DNA from: Treponema sp.
Lineage (GTDB): Bacteria > Spirochaetota > Spirochaetia > Treponematales > Treponemataceae
Direction of reading: 5' to 3'
NCBI GenBank assembly: GCA_002749205.1
Contig: PDOP01000031.1
Coordinates: forward strand, 1 to 35,602
Length of the DNA: 35,602 nt
Shown here: positions 16,701 through 25,065 of the stretch, piece by piece
Numbering within the stretch: the first letter of the stretch is position 1
Layout: each line of letters opens with the position of its first letter
Program-made: the position numbers and the translations under genes
Notes under the pieces: generated by a model
What the model saw: only the letters and a program-made list of their open reading frames with translations
Told to the model about the DNA's origin: nothing
The model's database searches: none

Positions 16701-18453
16701 TGGTGCGGAAAACTGGGAATATACATTAAATACCCACATTATTGATGACGGAACTCATGTTATATTCGTTAAGGCTTATGATAAATACGGCCAGTCATCA
16801 ATTTTTTCAAGTCTTATAAATATAGATAATACCCCACCGTTACTGCAATTTACATATCCGCTTATCGGCTCGAAACTTAACTCAAACCTGTTTATCTCAG
16901 GTCATGCATACGACAATATATCATTGGAAGAAGTAACGGCAAGAATTACCAGTTTGGACGGAAGAGCCGTACCGGCAAGTATGAAAAACATGAACATCAG
17001 CACAAAATTACTTGTTTCAAAAGATATAAATATCAAATCATTACCTGAAGGCAGATATAATTTGGAAATATTAGGTATTGATAAAGCCGAAAATGTTACA
17101 AGAATATCAAGAAACTTTGAAATATCAAGAAACATAGGAAAAAACGGAGTAGAATTATTATACCCTTTAAACGGAGAATTTGTTTCCGGCGAGTTTAATG
17201 TTTACGGTAGAATTCTATCCAACAAAAAAGTAGAAACTGCAACATTGTATCTGGACGGCAAAATGATTGAAACCGTTGAAGTATCCAAAACCAACTATGT
17301 TTCATTTAAATTAAAGCCGGAACAAATTCATAAAGGTGTACATAAGTTTTCAATCAAAGCTGTACTGCCTGATTCAGGTCCGACACAATCAAACCTGCAC
17401 GAAATCACCTACGACCCCAACGGTCCGTGGGTTTCGATTGACAATTTCGGTATGGGAGACTTCGCAATTGAAAGACCATATCTAAAAGGTCGCGCAGGAT
17501 ACGAAGTTTCAGCCGAAGAAACAGAATTTACAAAATCAAAAGAAGCGACCTCAGAGCAAAAACTTGAAACTAAACTCAAAAAACTTGACAGAGTAGAAGT
17601 CAGCTTTGATAACGGAAAAACATTCCGCCCTGCAAAATTGAGTAAAAAAGGCTGGAAATACAGAATTGAAACAGGCGACCTCGCTGACGGAAATCACTTC
17701 TTATTGGTTCGTGCAATTATGGACAACAAAGAAGTTGCTGTTTCAAGAACAATTGTCAGAATAGACAAGGTCTTACCTGAAATAACCCTTATTTCACCCG
17801 GAGAAGGCGGCAGATACAACCAATCGCTACATTTCTCGGGTCTTGCAAGCGATGATATTGAATTAAGCAATATTAACATAGCCTTACGAAAAGGAGATAA
17901 AGCAACCTACGGCATACCCACATTTATTCAAGGATTGCATTTTGAAGTAGCGGCTTGGGGAGCTTCGCTGTGGAATGTAGGCTTTGGACTTAGTTTCTTT
18001 GACAATAATGTAAAAGTACAGCTTCATTACGGACAGTTTACAAAAAAACAATGGGCAAAAATTACGAAAGACATAAAAAGCTTTAGATACGGCGGAAATA
18101 TATACTCTATGAAGCTGTTGGCAAATATCTTTGAATTCCCTGTAGGCTTTTACGCAGGGCCTGACTGGGATTGGCTACACTTTACGGGCTCTCTTGGAGC
18201 AAACTTTTCGCTATTCTCCGAAACCCAAAGCGGAAAACCCCAAGTTCTTTCGGCAATTCTTGCTCAGTTGGAACTTCCAAGGGTAGTATTATCCAAGAAG
18301 CATAAAAAATACTTTAGGAGCTTTGCTTTCTTCTTGGAAGGAACACTGTGGTTTATTCCGACAGATGTTAAAAGTATAAACGAAAAGAAAAAATCTATCA
18401 TAAAATCGGTTATGCCTCATCTTTCGGGCGGCTTTAGGTTTGATGTATTTTAG
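13774..18453 (+). CDS. Giant exported Ig-like repeat protein with barrel-like C-terminus
   Basis: 1559 residues. The signal peptide is at about 1-20 (hydrophobic 5-18, cut after LSA). Residues about 70 to 1370 hold roughly a dozen Ig-like beta-sandwich modules of about 90-100 residues, recognisable by repeated pieces such as SISGIVEDGNGIERLFYSID, FIYPTKETSTSSVFSVAG, LTGTAKDANGIEKIEISVD and FTYPLIGSKLNSNLFISG. The last module stops part-way, near residue 1370. The final 188 residues differ: Gly- and aromatic-rich strands ending in GGFRFDVF, compatible with an outer-membrane barrel or anchor. A surface or periplasm-spanning role (adhesin or envelope scaffold) is inference. AAAGGAG precedes the ATG. 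I do not recognise a named family for the whole protein. Confidence 0.8.
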   Translation: MKRFSFTLVFILCIFFALSAKGKIDEIQPDDVTSWEADMDISGKKKGKYNVLITATDIAGNEGFFGPFNMFIDPKSDLPISMISNPAINARVAGNMNIVGTCVDDDAVAYVELRIDGAENVYRAKGKEFWSYYLNTASFQEGEHIIEAWGVDVNGVKGEVSTTTFHLDRRTPETTPKNLAVGEFVSDKISISGIVEDGNGIERLFYSIDGGTTFKEVKIKRDKKAGNWTFKAGIDTKKMEDGPQVCWFKAVDSQGSEGIYTFLFFVDNTNPVVDFIYPTKETSTSSVFSVAGRAFDTVGLKRLSYKLGKQEGDFELIPGNPYWAKEFDLTAESGKNATVEIIAEDLAGNIITAKTTVKIDKQKDIPYIELVEPLENTTIEDKLFVSGCAYDNSGVNQISYSIDNGAIETVETKFGGFGILLENITAGKHELKIYPTSITGIKGKEQKVKFTANGAPAQITFETGEKTAYISSVEGGNAIITVNSTAGLRTVYYSIDGETEVNAKVRSGANTHNIKIPVKKGSEPAIKKIKVNAVDMFDRQVVQTLVLKISDQAGGSTESGFGWAENPVNSSGKIIITDTEPLYGIYQAVDGASIVNASLGAAATGLSVEVMDTVVKLSALKDGAYSNVVLIIKDSSGAEFKTPPINVFVDVSKPTISLNLPTEPSFIKNSLVLNGSASDGAGIKSVSYILSGSDTPVKLSSNFNSTINLNSLEDGPFTVKIIAEDNVGRKATAYRMFYKDTKGPEVKMVLPAENDIVNGKILVAFISEDKFPIETGGYMSSNNTEWKPLNISSMPNAIIGDAKDPISKNMTFRFADKAGNETLYKNYAFTIDNTLDEPVVEVHLPEEGTTITKDFILSGVVYDDDGTSKIFYQIDNQPYKSMPVENNFAIPMTLSMFSDNEHTINVYAEDIYGITSKPISRKVKISLENPEAKIISPDISKTVRGTIKLTGTAKDANGIEKIEISVDNGNTYNSAIGAENWEYTLNTHIIDDGTHVIFVKAYDKYGQSSIFSSLINIDNTPPLLQFTYPLIGSKLNSNLFISGHAYDNISLEEVTARITSLDGRAVPASMKNMNISTKLLVSKDINIKSLPEGRYNLEILGIDKAENVTRISRNFEISRNIGKNGVELLYPLNGEFVSGEFNVYGRILSNKKVETATLYLDGKMIETVEVSKTNYVSFKLKPEQIHKGVHKFSIKAVLPDSGPTQSNLHEITYDPNGPWVSIDNFGMGDFAIERPYLKGRAGYEVSAEETEFTKSKEATSEQKLETKLKKLDRVEVSFDNGKTFRPAKLSKKGWKYRIETGDLADGNHFLLVRAIMDNKEVAVSRTIVRIDKVLPEITLISPGEGGRYNQSLHFSGLASDDIELSNINIALRKGDKATYGIPTFIQGLHFEVAAWGASLWNVGFGLSFFDNNVKVQLHYGQFTKKQWAKITKDIKSFRYGGNIYSMKLLANIFEFPVGFYAGPDWDWLHFTGSLGANFSLFSETQSGKPQVLSAILAQLELPRVVLSKKHKKYFRSFAFFLEGTLWFIPTDVKSINEKKKSIIKSVMPHLSGGFRFDVF

Positions 18454-18502
18454 AATGTTCAAACCGTGTTTGCACACTAAGGATATCTTGAAATTCAAAA
18501 AA

Positions 18503-18533
18503 GGCGTGCAAAAGTCAAAGACTTTTACACGCC
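18503..18533. other. 14-bp hairpin in the tgt leader
   Basis: GGCGTGCAAAAGTC pairs with GACTTTTACACGCC around AAA, with one C.A mismatch. Six A precede it, so it would be a good intrinsic terminator only on the minus strand, where no gene ends. On the plus strand it lies between the Ig-repeat gene and the tgt ribosome-binding site and could be a processing or attenuation structure. Confidence 0.55.
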
Positions 18534-18557
18534 ACGAGAACGCACAATTGGAGAAAC

Positions 18558-19679
18558 ATGCCCGAAATATTTAACTTAATTCACAAAGACCAAACATGCA
18601 GAGCCCGAACAGGCATTATAGACCTGCCCCACGGAAAAGTACAGACACCGGCTTTTATGCCTGTCGGAACAAGTGCCACAGTAAAAGGCATGACAGCCGA
18701 AGCGCTGGAGGAAATAGGCTTTGAAATAATCCTCGCCAACACCTACCACCTGTTTTTACGACCCGGCATAGAAGTAATAAAACAGTCCGGCGGATTACAC
18801 GGCTTTTCAAAATGGAACAGAAATTTCCTCACCGACTCAGGCGGCTTCCAAGTTTTTTCACTGTCCAAATTGCGAAAAATAACCCGCAAAGGAGTGAGCT
18901 TTCAAAGTCATATTGACGGAAGCAGACGGGAATTAACACCTGAATCCGTAGTGGAACTGCAAGCCGGATTTAAAAGCGACATTCAAATGCAACTCGACAT
19001 CTGCTCCGAATACGGAATTTCAAAAGCCCAAACAAACGATGAGCTGTCGATTACAATCGACTGGCTAAAAAGAGCGCACAAAACATGGCTTAACACAGCC
19101 GATGACTATCAGGGAAAACTATTCCCGATTGTGCAAGGCGGTTTTTTTGAAGACCTCCGCCTAAAAAGCATAGAAGAAATACTAAAACTCGACCCGCCGG
19201 GAATAGCCATAGGCGGACTGTCCGTAGGTGAGCCGGAAGAGCTTTACACCCAATTCTTGGAATTCACAGCAAAAAATCTGCCTGAAAAAAAACCTGTCTA
19301 TGTAATGGGTATCGGAACGCCCGAATACATCTTAAAAGCCGTAAAAAACGGAATAGACATCTTCGACTGCGTCCTGCCCTCCCGAAACGCCCGAAACGGA
19401 AGCCTGTTCACAAAAAACGGAGCCATCTCAATAAAAAAAGCCCAATACGAATACGACCAATCCCCAATCGACCCCGAATGCTCATGCCGAGTCTGCAAAA
19501 CCCATTCGAGAGCCTACTTACGACACCTGTTCAAAAACAAAGAAATCCTATACTCCATGCTCGCAACATACCACAACTTGGCATTCTTACACCGAATGTT
19601 AGCCGAAATTCGTCAATCAATAACAAAAAACCGTTTCTTAGCTTATATGGACGAATTTTTACGCCGATACAATAATTAA
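18558..19679 (+). CDS. tgt: tRNA-guanine transglycosylase
   Basis: Exchanges guanine-34 of GUN-anticodon tRNAs for preQ1 in queuosine synthesis. At 373 residues it is full length. Motifs: FMPVGTSATVKG near the N-terminus; ANTYHLFLRPG; LTDSGGFQVFSL with the general acid/base Asp; GGLSVGEPEE; FDCVLPSRNARNGSLF with the nucleophilic Asp; and the zinc site CSCRVCKTHSRAYLRHLF (three Cys plus a downstream His). TTGGAG precedes the ATG. It is followed by element A copy 4, which may carry its transcript end. No queuosine-synthesis genes are adjacent. Confidence 0.97.
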   Translation: MPEIFNLIHKDQTCRARTGIIDLPHGKVQTPAFMPVGTSATVKGMTAEALEEIGFEIILANTYHLFLRPGIEVIKQSGGLHGFSKWNRNFLTDSGGFQVFSLSKLRKITRKGVSFQSHIDGSRRELTPESVVELQAGFKSDIQMQLDICSEYGISKAQTNDELSITIDWLKRAHKTWLNTADDYQGKLFPIVQGGFFEDLRLKSIEEILKLDPPGIAIGGLSVGEPEELYTQFLEFTAKNLPEKKPVYVMGIGTPEYILKAVKNGIDIFDCVLPSRNARNGSLFTKNGAISIKKAQYEYDQSPIDPECSCRVCKTHSRAYLRHLFKNKEILYSMLATYHNLAFLHRMLAEIRQSITKNRFLAYMDEFLRRYNN

Positions 19680-19706
19680 GAATTTGCGACTAAAGCCGCC
19701 AACCCG

Positions 19707-19872
19707 ACGGGCCGGCATAATCTTTTGCTCTTTACTTTTTAATATAATCGGCGTCTCGAAACGAGTCACCTTTTATCAAAAACTTAATCGAGCAAAAGGA
19801 TAGACTCAGCCCGTCCAAATCAGGTTAAGTGTTCCTGTTAACAGGCCGGTATTCTGCCTGATTTCACAGTTG
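19707..19872 (+). repeat. Element A copy 4
   Basis: 5' strand ACGGGC (19707-19712) pairs with GCCCGT (19809-19814). Between them are GGCATAATCTTTTGCTC and GAGCAAAAGGATAGACTC, enclosing CTCG-AAA-CGAG. AAATCAGGTTAA is at 19817-19828, then CCTGTTAACAGG and a CCGG-started module. It lies between tgt and the HEAT-repeat gene. Confidence 0.82.
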
Positions 19873-19951
19873 GAAGATAAATAGCGGATTATTACGAACA
19901 TGTAACTTTATAACAAAGAATTTAGTTTTATTTTTAAAAGGAGACCTAAAA

Positions 19952-21391
19952 TTGAAATTGCTTAAACAAAACACCCCCCTTTTGGTTTTAATATTTTTAT
20001 TTATATTTTCGATTTTCATGTTTGCAGAAGAAACGGAGACTGATTTACAAAAAAAAACCGAGTCGGAAGAACTTTCCGATTATGATAAAAAACTTGAAAC
20101 CTTAAAATACGGACTTGATACGGAAGTTATAGCCCTTACCGAAAACTTAAAAAAAAACGAAGACACCCGCTTTAATGAAGAGCTTCAAAAAATTCTTGCA
20201 AAATCAAAAAATCCAAAAGTAAAATATGCCGTTATGGATCTGTTTTCTGCACAAAAAAATGATGCAATTCGTGATGATGCTCTTAAAATATTAAGCGAAT
20301 TTTATGATTACAAATCGGAAGTAGTATTGGCAAGCATAAAATACTGCAAAGAGCTTGAAATCACCGAAGCTTCAGAGCATCTTAGAAAAATAATCAAAGA
20401 CGACAACAGCGAATACAGAGTACCGGCTATCCTTACTCTGGGTAAACTCGGAAACTCAGAAGATGCCGAATTCCTGGTTGAATGCTTTGAAAACGAATCC
20501 AACCCCGACAGTAAGATTTCACTCATAACAAGGCAACATATCATGGAAGCCCTGATGGAACTTCACGAAGAAGCAACATGGGATTTTTTGCTTTATACAG
20601 CCGAAGACAGCTATGAAAACGCCATTATCCGAGCAAGGGCAGCAACAGCCTTGGGTAAAATCGGAAAACCTGAAGCCGTAAATGTGCTTTCAAAACTTTA
20701 TGAAGATAAAGACCCCGCAATTCGAGAAGCCGCAGTAAAAGGGCTTACCAATTTTTCAAACGAAGAAGCAAAGGCTGTTCTTATAGAAGCCTTTAAAGAT
20801 TCATATTATAAGGTCAGATTACAGGCTGTAAAATCCGCAGAAGAAAGTAAAAACCAAGAAGCAATACCGTATATTCTTTACAGGGCAAAAACAGACCCTG
20901 AAGAGGTCGTAAAATTTGCCGCAATAAAAGCTCTATCTGCAAGTCAGGATTCAAAGAGCTTAACATGGCTAAAAGAAAGATTTCTTGAGCCAAAAACAGG
21001 CGAAAGAATGCGCATAAAAATTGCCGGTGAATTACTTGAATACAATTTTGACTTTATTGTTGATGATGTAAACAAAACAGCAATGAAAGCCTTAAAAGAC
21101 ACAAGACTAAAACGCTTTGCAATAAACTTAGGCAGTCGAATTTCAAAAATTGAAAATGCGGCTTCGGCAAATCTTGCAGAGGCTTACTTAATGCACTCTG
21201 ACCCTATGGTACAAAGTGTCGGACTTGATATGTTCAAAACCAATTCTTATGCAGAGCTAATTCCAAAAATACAGGAAATTGCGGCTCAAAAAAAGAACAG
21301 TGCAATAAAAAGACGAGCAAAAGTATTGCTTGAGCTTAAAAACATTCCCGTAAAATCAAACGAAGATGATGTTAAAGGTTTCGAAGAATAA
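19952..21391 (+). CDS. Exported HEAT-repeat protein
   Basis: 479 residues with a TTG start, supported by AAAAGGAG eight nt upstream and by a good signal peptide directly after it (hydrophobic residues 9-24, cleavage near MFAEE). After a charged segment the protein is built of alpha-helical HEAT-like repeats, about residues 60-460: RVPAILTLGKLGNSEDAEFL, IRARAATALGKIGKPEAVNV, IREAAVKGLTNFSNEEAKAV, YKVRLQAVKSAEESKNQEA, VKFAAIKALSASQDSKS. Such proteins usually act as binding scaffolds. Periplasmic location is inferred from the signal peptide. It is flanked on both sides by element A copies, so it is probably transcribed alone. Confidence 0.82.
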   Translation: MKLLKQNTPLLVLIFLFIFSIFMFAEETETDLQKKTESEELSDYDKKLETLKYGLDTEVIALTENLKKNEDTRFNEELQKILAKSKNPKVKYAVMDLFSAQKNDAIRDDALKILSEFYDYKSEVVLASIKYCKELEITEASEHLRKIIKDDNSEYRVPAILTLGKLGNSEDAEFLVECFENESNPDSKISLITRQHIMEALMELHEEATWDFLLYTAEDSYENAIIRARAATALGKIGKPEAVNVLSKLYEDKDPAIREAAVKGLTNFSNEEAKAVLIEAFKDSYYKVRLQAVKSAEESKNQEAIPYILYRAKTDPEEVVKFAAIKALSASQDSKSLTWLKERFLEPKTGERMRIKIAGELLEYNFDFIVDDVNKTAMKALKDTRLKRFAINLGSRISKIENAASANLAEAYLMHSDPMVQSVGLDMFKTNSYAELIPKIQEIAAQKKNSAIKRRAKVLLELKNIPVKSNEDDVKGFEE

Positions 21392-21430
21392 AGCACACCT
21401 AACATGTAAAACATTTATTTTAAAAAAGTG

Positions 21431-21553
21431 CGTTGAGACAGCCGTCTACACTTTTGTCCGATTATATTAAGCAGAAAAGACCTTCGCCGGTAGAAGAAGC
21501 GTCGATTTATTTTATCGGTAAAGGACAAAAGGTTATGCGGCTGTCGAGGGTTA
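21431..21553 (-). repeat. Element A copy 5 (minus orientation)
   Basis: Outer stem GACAGCCG (21437-21444) pairs perfectly with CGGCTGTC (21538-21545). The distal stem on the minus strand is CTTTTGTCC with GGACAAAAG. The internal loop on the minus strand reads CATAAC opposite TGTAGA, a variant of CATAAT/GATAGA seen in other copies. The AAATCAGGTTAA tail is not recognisable here. Confidence 0.82.
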
Positions 21554-21614
21554 CAACAGCGTAAGCTGTTATTTAAATCTAAAGTCTAAATATCAATTTT
21601 AATTTTATATAGGG

Positions 21615-21643
21615 TTGTTTTTTTATCGAAAGTCATTTATAAT
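21615..21643 (+). promoter_or_regulatory. Promoter of the phosphoribosyltransferase gene
   Basis: TTGTTT (21615-21620), a 17-nt spacer, TATAAT (21638-21643). It lies inside a possible upstream TTG-started extension of the next gene, which argues for the ATG at 21675. Confidence 0.5.
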
Positions 21644-21674
21644 TGCAAAATATAATTGGATTGCAGGATTGTTT

Positions 21675-22280
21675 ATGAAAGAATTTGTAGATTTTGAGAC
21701 TGTGCGAAATAATGCGTTTGCACTGGCTCGCCGTATTTTCGATGACGGGTTTAAACCCGATGTTATGTATGTGTCAATGCGAGGCGGGGCATATATGGGA
21801 AATGCCATGAATGAATTTTTTAAAGTTGCCTATGGTGAAAATTACGATATTACTTTTGCGACTTTGGTTGCCAGGTCTTATTCGGGGGTGCATTCAAGCG
21901 GCGAGGTAATTTTGGACGGTTGGACTTTCCCGCCTGAAAAACTTGCATCGGAAAATAAGGTTTTGATTGTTGACGATATTTGCGATTCCGGGAAAACTTT
22001 TAAGTTGCTCTGTGATTTTCTTTTAAAAGTCGGACTCAAGCGCGAAAACATAAAATTTGCCGTGCATGATTATAAATGTTTTCATAATTTACAGGATCAT
22101 TCAGTCGATTTTGTTCCCGATTATTACTGCAAAAAACACGATATTACTTCGGAAGAAGAGAATAACTGGATTCATTATTTAAGCCATGAGTTGACGGGTT
22201 TGACGAGTGCCGAATTAGATGATTTTTATTTTAAGAAGTATCCTGAGTTAAAAGATGTGTTTGAGGGGATTTTGCCGTGA
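21675..22280 (+). CDS. Phosphoribosyltransferase-family protein
   Basis: 201 residues from the ATG at 21675, preceded by GCAGGA. The PRPP-binding loop VLIVDDICDSGKTF lies near residues 96-109, the type I PRTase signature, and MYVSMRGGAYMGNAM near 32-46 fits the substrate/pyrophosphate loop. The C-terminal third (DYYCKKHDITSEEENNWIHY) resembles the hypoxanthine/xanthine-type PRTase group, so purine-base salvage is a reasonable guess, but the base cannot be assigned. Its stop overlaps the GTG start of the next gene by 4 nt, so the two are translationally coupled. A longer reading from TTG at 21615 would begin within the promoter. Confidence 0.82.
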   Translation: MKEFVDFETVRNNAFALARRIFDDGFKPDVMYVSMRGGAYMGNAMNEFFKVAYGENYDITFATLVARSYSGVHSSGEVILDGWTFPPEKLASENKVLIVDDICDSGKTFKLLCDFLLKVGLKRENIKFAVHDYKCFHNLQDHSVDFVPDYYCKKHDITSEEENNWIHYLSHELTGLTSAELDDFYFKKYPELKDVFEGILP

Positions 22281-24520
22281 AAAGAATTTTGTTTTTTATA
22301 ATTGCAGGTTTTATATTTTCAACTTTAGTGTTTTCGGCGGGGGTGCAATCAGAGCTGGATAAAAATGACCAGTCTACGGTTTTACTGAATTTGTTTGATG
22401 CAAAGCAAAAGGTAAAATGTATTTATGGAGAAAAATCGGTTGAAATAAAAACTACGGCGAAAATGCCTTATAATTCAAAGCTGAAATACACGCTTTACAA
22501 TTCCGAATTTAATACGGTAGCTTCAGGATCACTTTCACAAACACCGCTTCTTTGCCCGTACGGCACGCAAGTTTGCTTTTGGGTAGAATACGAAGACGGA
22601 ATAAAAAGCAGAGCAAAGAGTTTTTTGATTACTCAAAAACAAGAGTTCCCTGTTATTGATGTGATAAGCCCAATAGGGGGAATTTGGAATAAGCCACAGA
22701 TGCTGAAAATAAATTTCATAGATGGAACAGAGATTTTTTATTCGGTTGACGGCTCTGACCCCGAAAAGCGGGGAATTATGTATACCAAGCCTGTCTTGAT
22801 TGAAAAAACAGGAACTGTAGAAATCAGGATAAGGGCAGTTACACCGGATAATCAGGTGATTGAAAAATCAATTAACTATCGGGTTGATGAGCCTGATACA
22901 ACAAACTCAAAAAAAACTAAAAGCTATGACAACAAAAAGAATGAGCAGAAGGCTTTTGTTCCATATCGTATTTTGGACTGGAATTTTTTTGAGTTTCATT
23001 TTCAGATGCCGGTACATTATTCACTTTCAAGTGAAAATAAAACACCCGATGATTTTATACAAAACCACACTGTTTATGACGGGCCGTTTTTTATTGACAG
23101 AACAGATGATGTTTATCTTTTTTGGTCGTGCGAAAGTTTTAAAAAAGGTGAAATACAAAAAATCCTGCTTCCTGCAAAACCTGTTTTATCGGGAGCTCCC
23201 AAACAAGATTCTATAAATAAATCTGTCGACCTTATGCTTTCAGATTCCAGATATTCATATTACTTTGAAACTTCCGAAAAGTTTTTGCCCATAGAGCCTT
23301 CAACTGAATCGGAAAAATTTGAAGAGCAAAAAAAACATTTTACGGTTCAGCCCAATGAAGAAAAACAGTTTAATTTGAGAATTAAGGCATTTTATAAAGG
23401 TTTGTCGCACGGAGAATTTTTATTAAGTTTTAAAATAGATAAGTTAAATCCGCCAAAGCCTAAAATACTTTACAGTACGCCGGAATCTTTTTCAAACAGT
23501 CCGATAAAAATATCTTTGCCAAAACCAAAGAAAGATTATTCTTTGATGATTGATATAACGCCGCCACCGGTAGAAAAAAACAAGTACGCACTTATTTTAA
23601 ACGGCAGCAGTACAGGAGATGTAACATACAATGTCAAGGCATATTACCGGGATAAGGCAGGAAACAAAAGCGAAGTCGAAGAAAAGGTTTTTACAGTCGG
23701 AAGGTATTCGGTTTATGTAAATCCTGTTTCAGGTAATAGAAAAGGCACAGGCAATATCAATCGTCCGTTTCTTTCAATTGAAGATGCACTAGCCTATATT
23801 CAAGAGCTTGCCGGCAAAGAAAAAGACCCTGATATTTTGCCTGTTTGGACAATTTATTTATCAGGAAAGACAAAAATTTCCGAGCCGTTACTGGTTACCA
23901 ATAATGTGCAAATAAAGGGACAGGATAATGCGAAAATCGAGCTTGCGGATAATGTAGGGTTTGTAGCAGAAAACTGTATTCTAAAAATTGCCAATTGCAG
24001 TATTACGCGCAAAGAAAGTGAAAACGAGCCTCGTGAGGTACCGGTTATTTATGCTTCCAATTCTTCTGTCGGATTAACCGACTCTGATATTACTTCAAAA
24101 AACGGCGGGGCTATTATAAATTTGTTTAATTCCCATCTTGAAAGCTCCAATTCATCTATAACAAGCACTCAAAAGCACCGATGTACGGTTATGAATTTAA
24201 ATAAATCCTCTGCCGTGATTGACAGTACTAAAATTACTGCACACGGAAATTCGGTTGTGATTATTTCTACAATTTCGTCCAAATTGAAAATAAACTCGTT
24301 CGACTGTGTTTTATATCCTAAATGCGTTTCACGAGTGATAGAAGGTTGGAATTCAAAAATAGAAGTTTCAAATTTCAGCTGTAGTCGAATGCCACAGGAT
24401 GCTTTTAATTTTGACACCTGTATTTGGTATGATGCAAATTCTTCATTCCGGATGACTGAGCCTGTAAGTATAAATGGATTTAAACATAATGAGCAACAAC
24501 AAGATAATATGCGGGATTGA
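22277..24520 (+). CDS. Exported protein with chitobiase-C-like module and right-handed beta-helix
   Basis: 747 residues with a GTG start in a 4-nt overlap with the preceding gene. The signal peptide is about 1-20 (ending VFSAG). Residues about 133-205 match the chitobiase/beta-hexosaminidase C-terminal module (SPIGGIWNKPQM, GTEIFYSVDGSDPEKRG, VEIRIRAVTPDNQ). A second beta-rich section follows. Residues about 475-720 start with VNPVSGNRKGTGNINRPFLS and then run through short Asn/Ser-rich turns typical of parallel beta-helices (NNVQIKGQDNAKIEL, ENCILKIANCSIT, SNSSVGLTDSDITS). It is probably a surface or periplasmic carbohydrate- or matrix-interacting protein; no catalytic residues are evident. 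Its last 47 nt overlap rnhB. Confidence 0.78.
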   Translation: MKRILFFIIAGFIFSTLVFSAGVQSELDKNDQSTVLLNLFDAKQKVKCIYGEKSVEIKTTAKMPYNSKLKYTLYNSEFNTVASGSLSQTPLLCPYGTQVCFWVEYEDGIKSRAKSFLITQKQEFPVIDVISPIGGIWNKPQMLKINFIDGTEIFYSVDGSDPEKRGIMYTKPVLIEKTGTVEIRIRAVTPDNQVIEKSINYRVDEPDTTNSKKTKSYDNKKNEQKAFVPYRILDWNFFEFHFQMPVHYSLSSENKTPDDFIQNHTVYDGPFFIDRTDDVYLFWSCESFKKGEIQKILLPAKPVLSGAPKQDSINKSVDLMLSDSRYSYYFETSEKFLPIEPSTESEKFEEQKKHFTVQPNEEKQFNLRIKAFYKGLSHGEFLLSFKIDKLNPPKPKILYSTPESFSNSPIKISLPKPKKDYSLMIDITPPPVEKNKYALILNGSSTGDVTYNVKAYYRDKAGNKSEVEEKVFTVGRYSVYVNPVSGNRKGTGNINRPFLSIEDALAYIQELAGKEKDPDILPVWTIYLSGKTKISEPLLVTNNVQIKGQDNAKIELADNVGFVAENCILKIANCSITRKESENEPREVPVIYASNSSVGLTDSDITSKNGGAIINLFNSHLESSNSSITSTQKHRCTVMNLNKSSAVIDSTKITAHGNSVVIISTISSKLKINSFDCVLYPKCVSRVIEGWNSKIEVSNFSCSRMPQDAFNFDTCIWYDANSSFRMTEPVSINGFKHNEQQQDNMRD

Positions 24521-25064
24521 TGAAGCCGGCAGAGGTCCGCTCGCCGGCCCTGTATGTGCGGCCGCTGTAATTTTACCTATAAATTTTGATATCAGTATTT
24601 TAAATGACTCTAAAAAAATGTCAGAGAAAAAAAGACAAATTGCAAAAGAAGTTATCTGCAAGGAAAGCATCTGGGGAATTGGTTGGAGTGAGGCTGATGA
24701 AATTGATAAAATAAATATTTTGCAAGCTACTCTAAAGGCAATGAAAAGAGCTTATGACGACATGATAAAAAAACTCAACAATGCTGAAAGTAATATCCTC
24801 GAGCCTGTTGTAATTGTTGACGGTAATAAAACGCCCGAAATTCCCAACGCCAAAGCGATTGTTAAAGCAGACAGTCAATATCCCCAAGTTATGGCAGCAT
24901 CAATTTTGGCAAAAACATTTCGTGATGAATTAATGTGTGAATACGCTTCCAAATTTCCAAACTACGGATATGAAAAGCATAAGGGGTATCCGACAAAGGC
25001 TCACAAAAAAGCCATTCTTGAATTTGGCGAATCCCCCATTCAAAGAAAGACATTTAAATATTGA
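24474..25064 (+). CDS. rnhB: Ribonuclease HII
   Basis: Cleaves the RNA strand of RNA-DNA hybrids and single ribonucleotides in DNA. About 196 residues with all family motifs: GIDEAGRGPLAGP (catalytic Asp-Glu), LNDSKKMSEKKR, VVIVDGNK (catalytic Asp), KADSQYPQVMAASILAKTFRD (last catalytic Asp), and NYGYEKHKGYPTKAH. The ATG at 24474 overlaps the upstream gene by 47 nt; an alternative ATG at 24489 gives MSNNKIICG and is equally possible, since neither has a clear Shine-Dalgarno sequence. The stop TGA is followed after one nucleotide by the dus ATG. Confidence 0.93.
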   Translation: MDLNIMSNNKIICGIDEAGRGPLAGPVCAAAVILPINFDISILNDSKKMSEKKRQIAKEVICKESIWGIGWSEADEIDKINILQATLKAMKRAYDDMIKKLNNAESNILEPVVIVDGNKTPEIPNAKAIVKADSQYPQVMAASILAKTFRDELMCEYASKFPNYGYEKHKGYPTKAHKKAILEFGESPIQRKTFKY

Positions 25065-25065
25065 T

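Noticed and set aside
24937..25065. Upstream extension of dus by 43 codons through rnhB
   Set aside because: The extension is a shadow of rnhB in another frame; the family-like start MVFSLAPMAA is at 25066, one nt after the rnhB stop.
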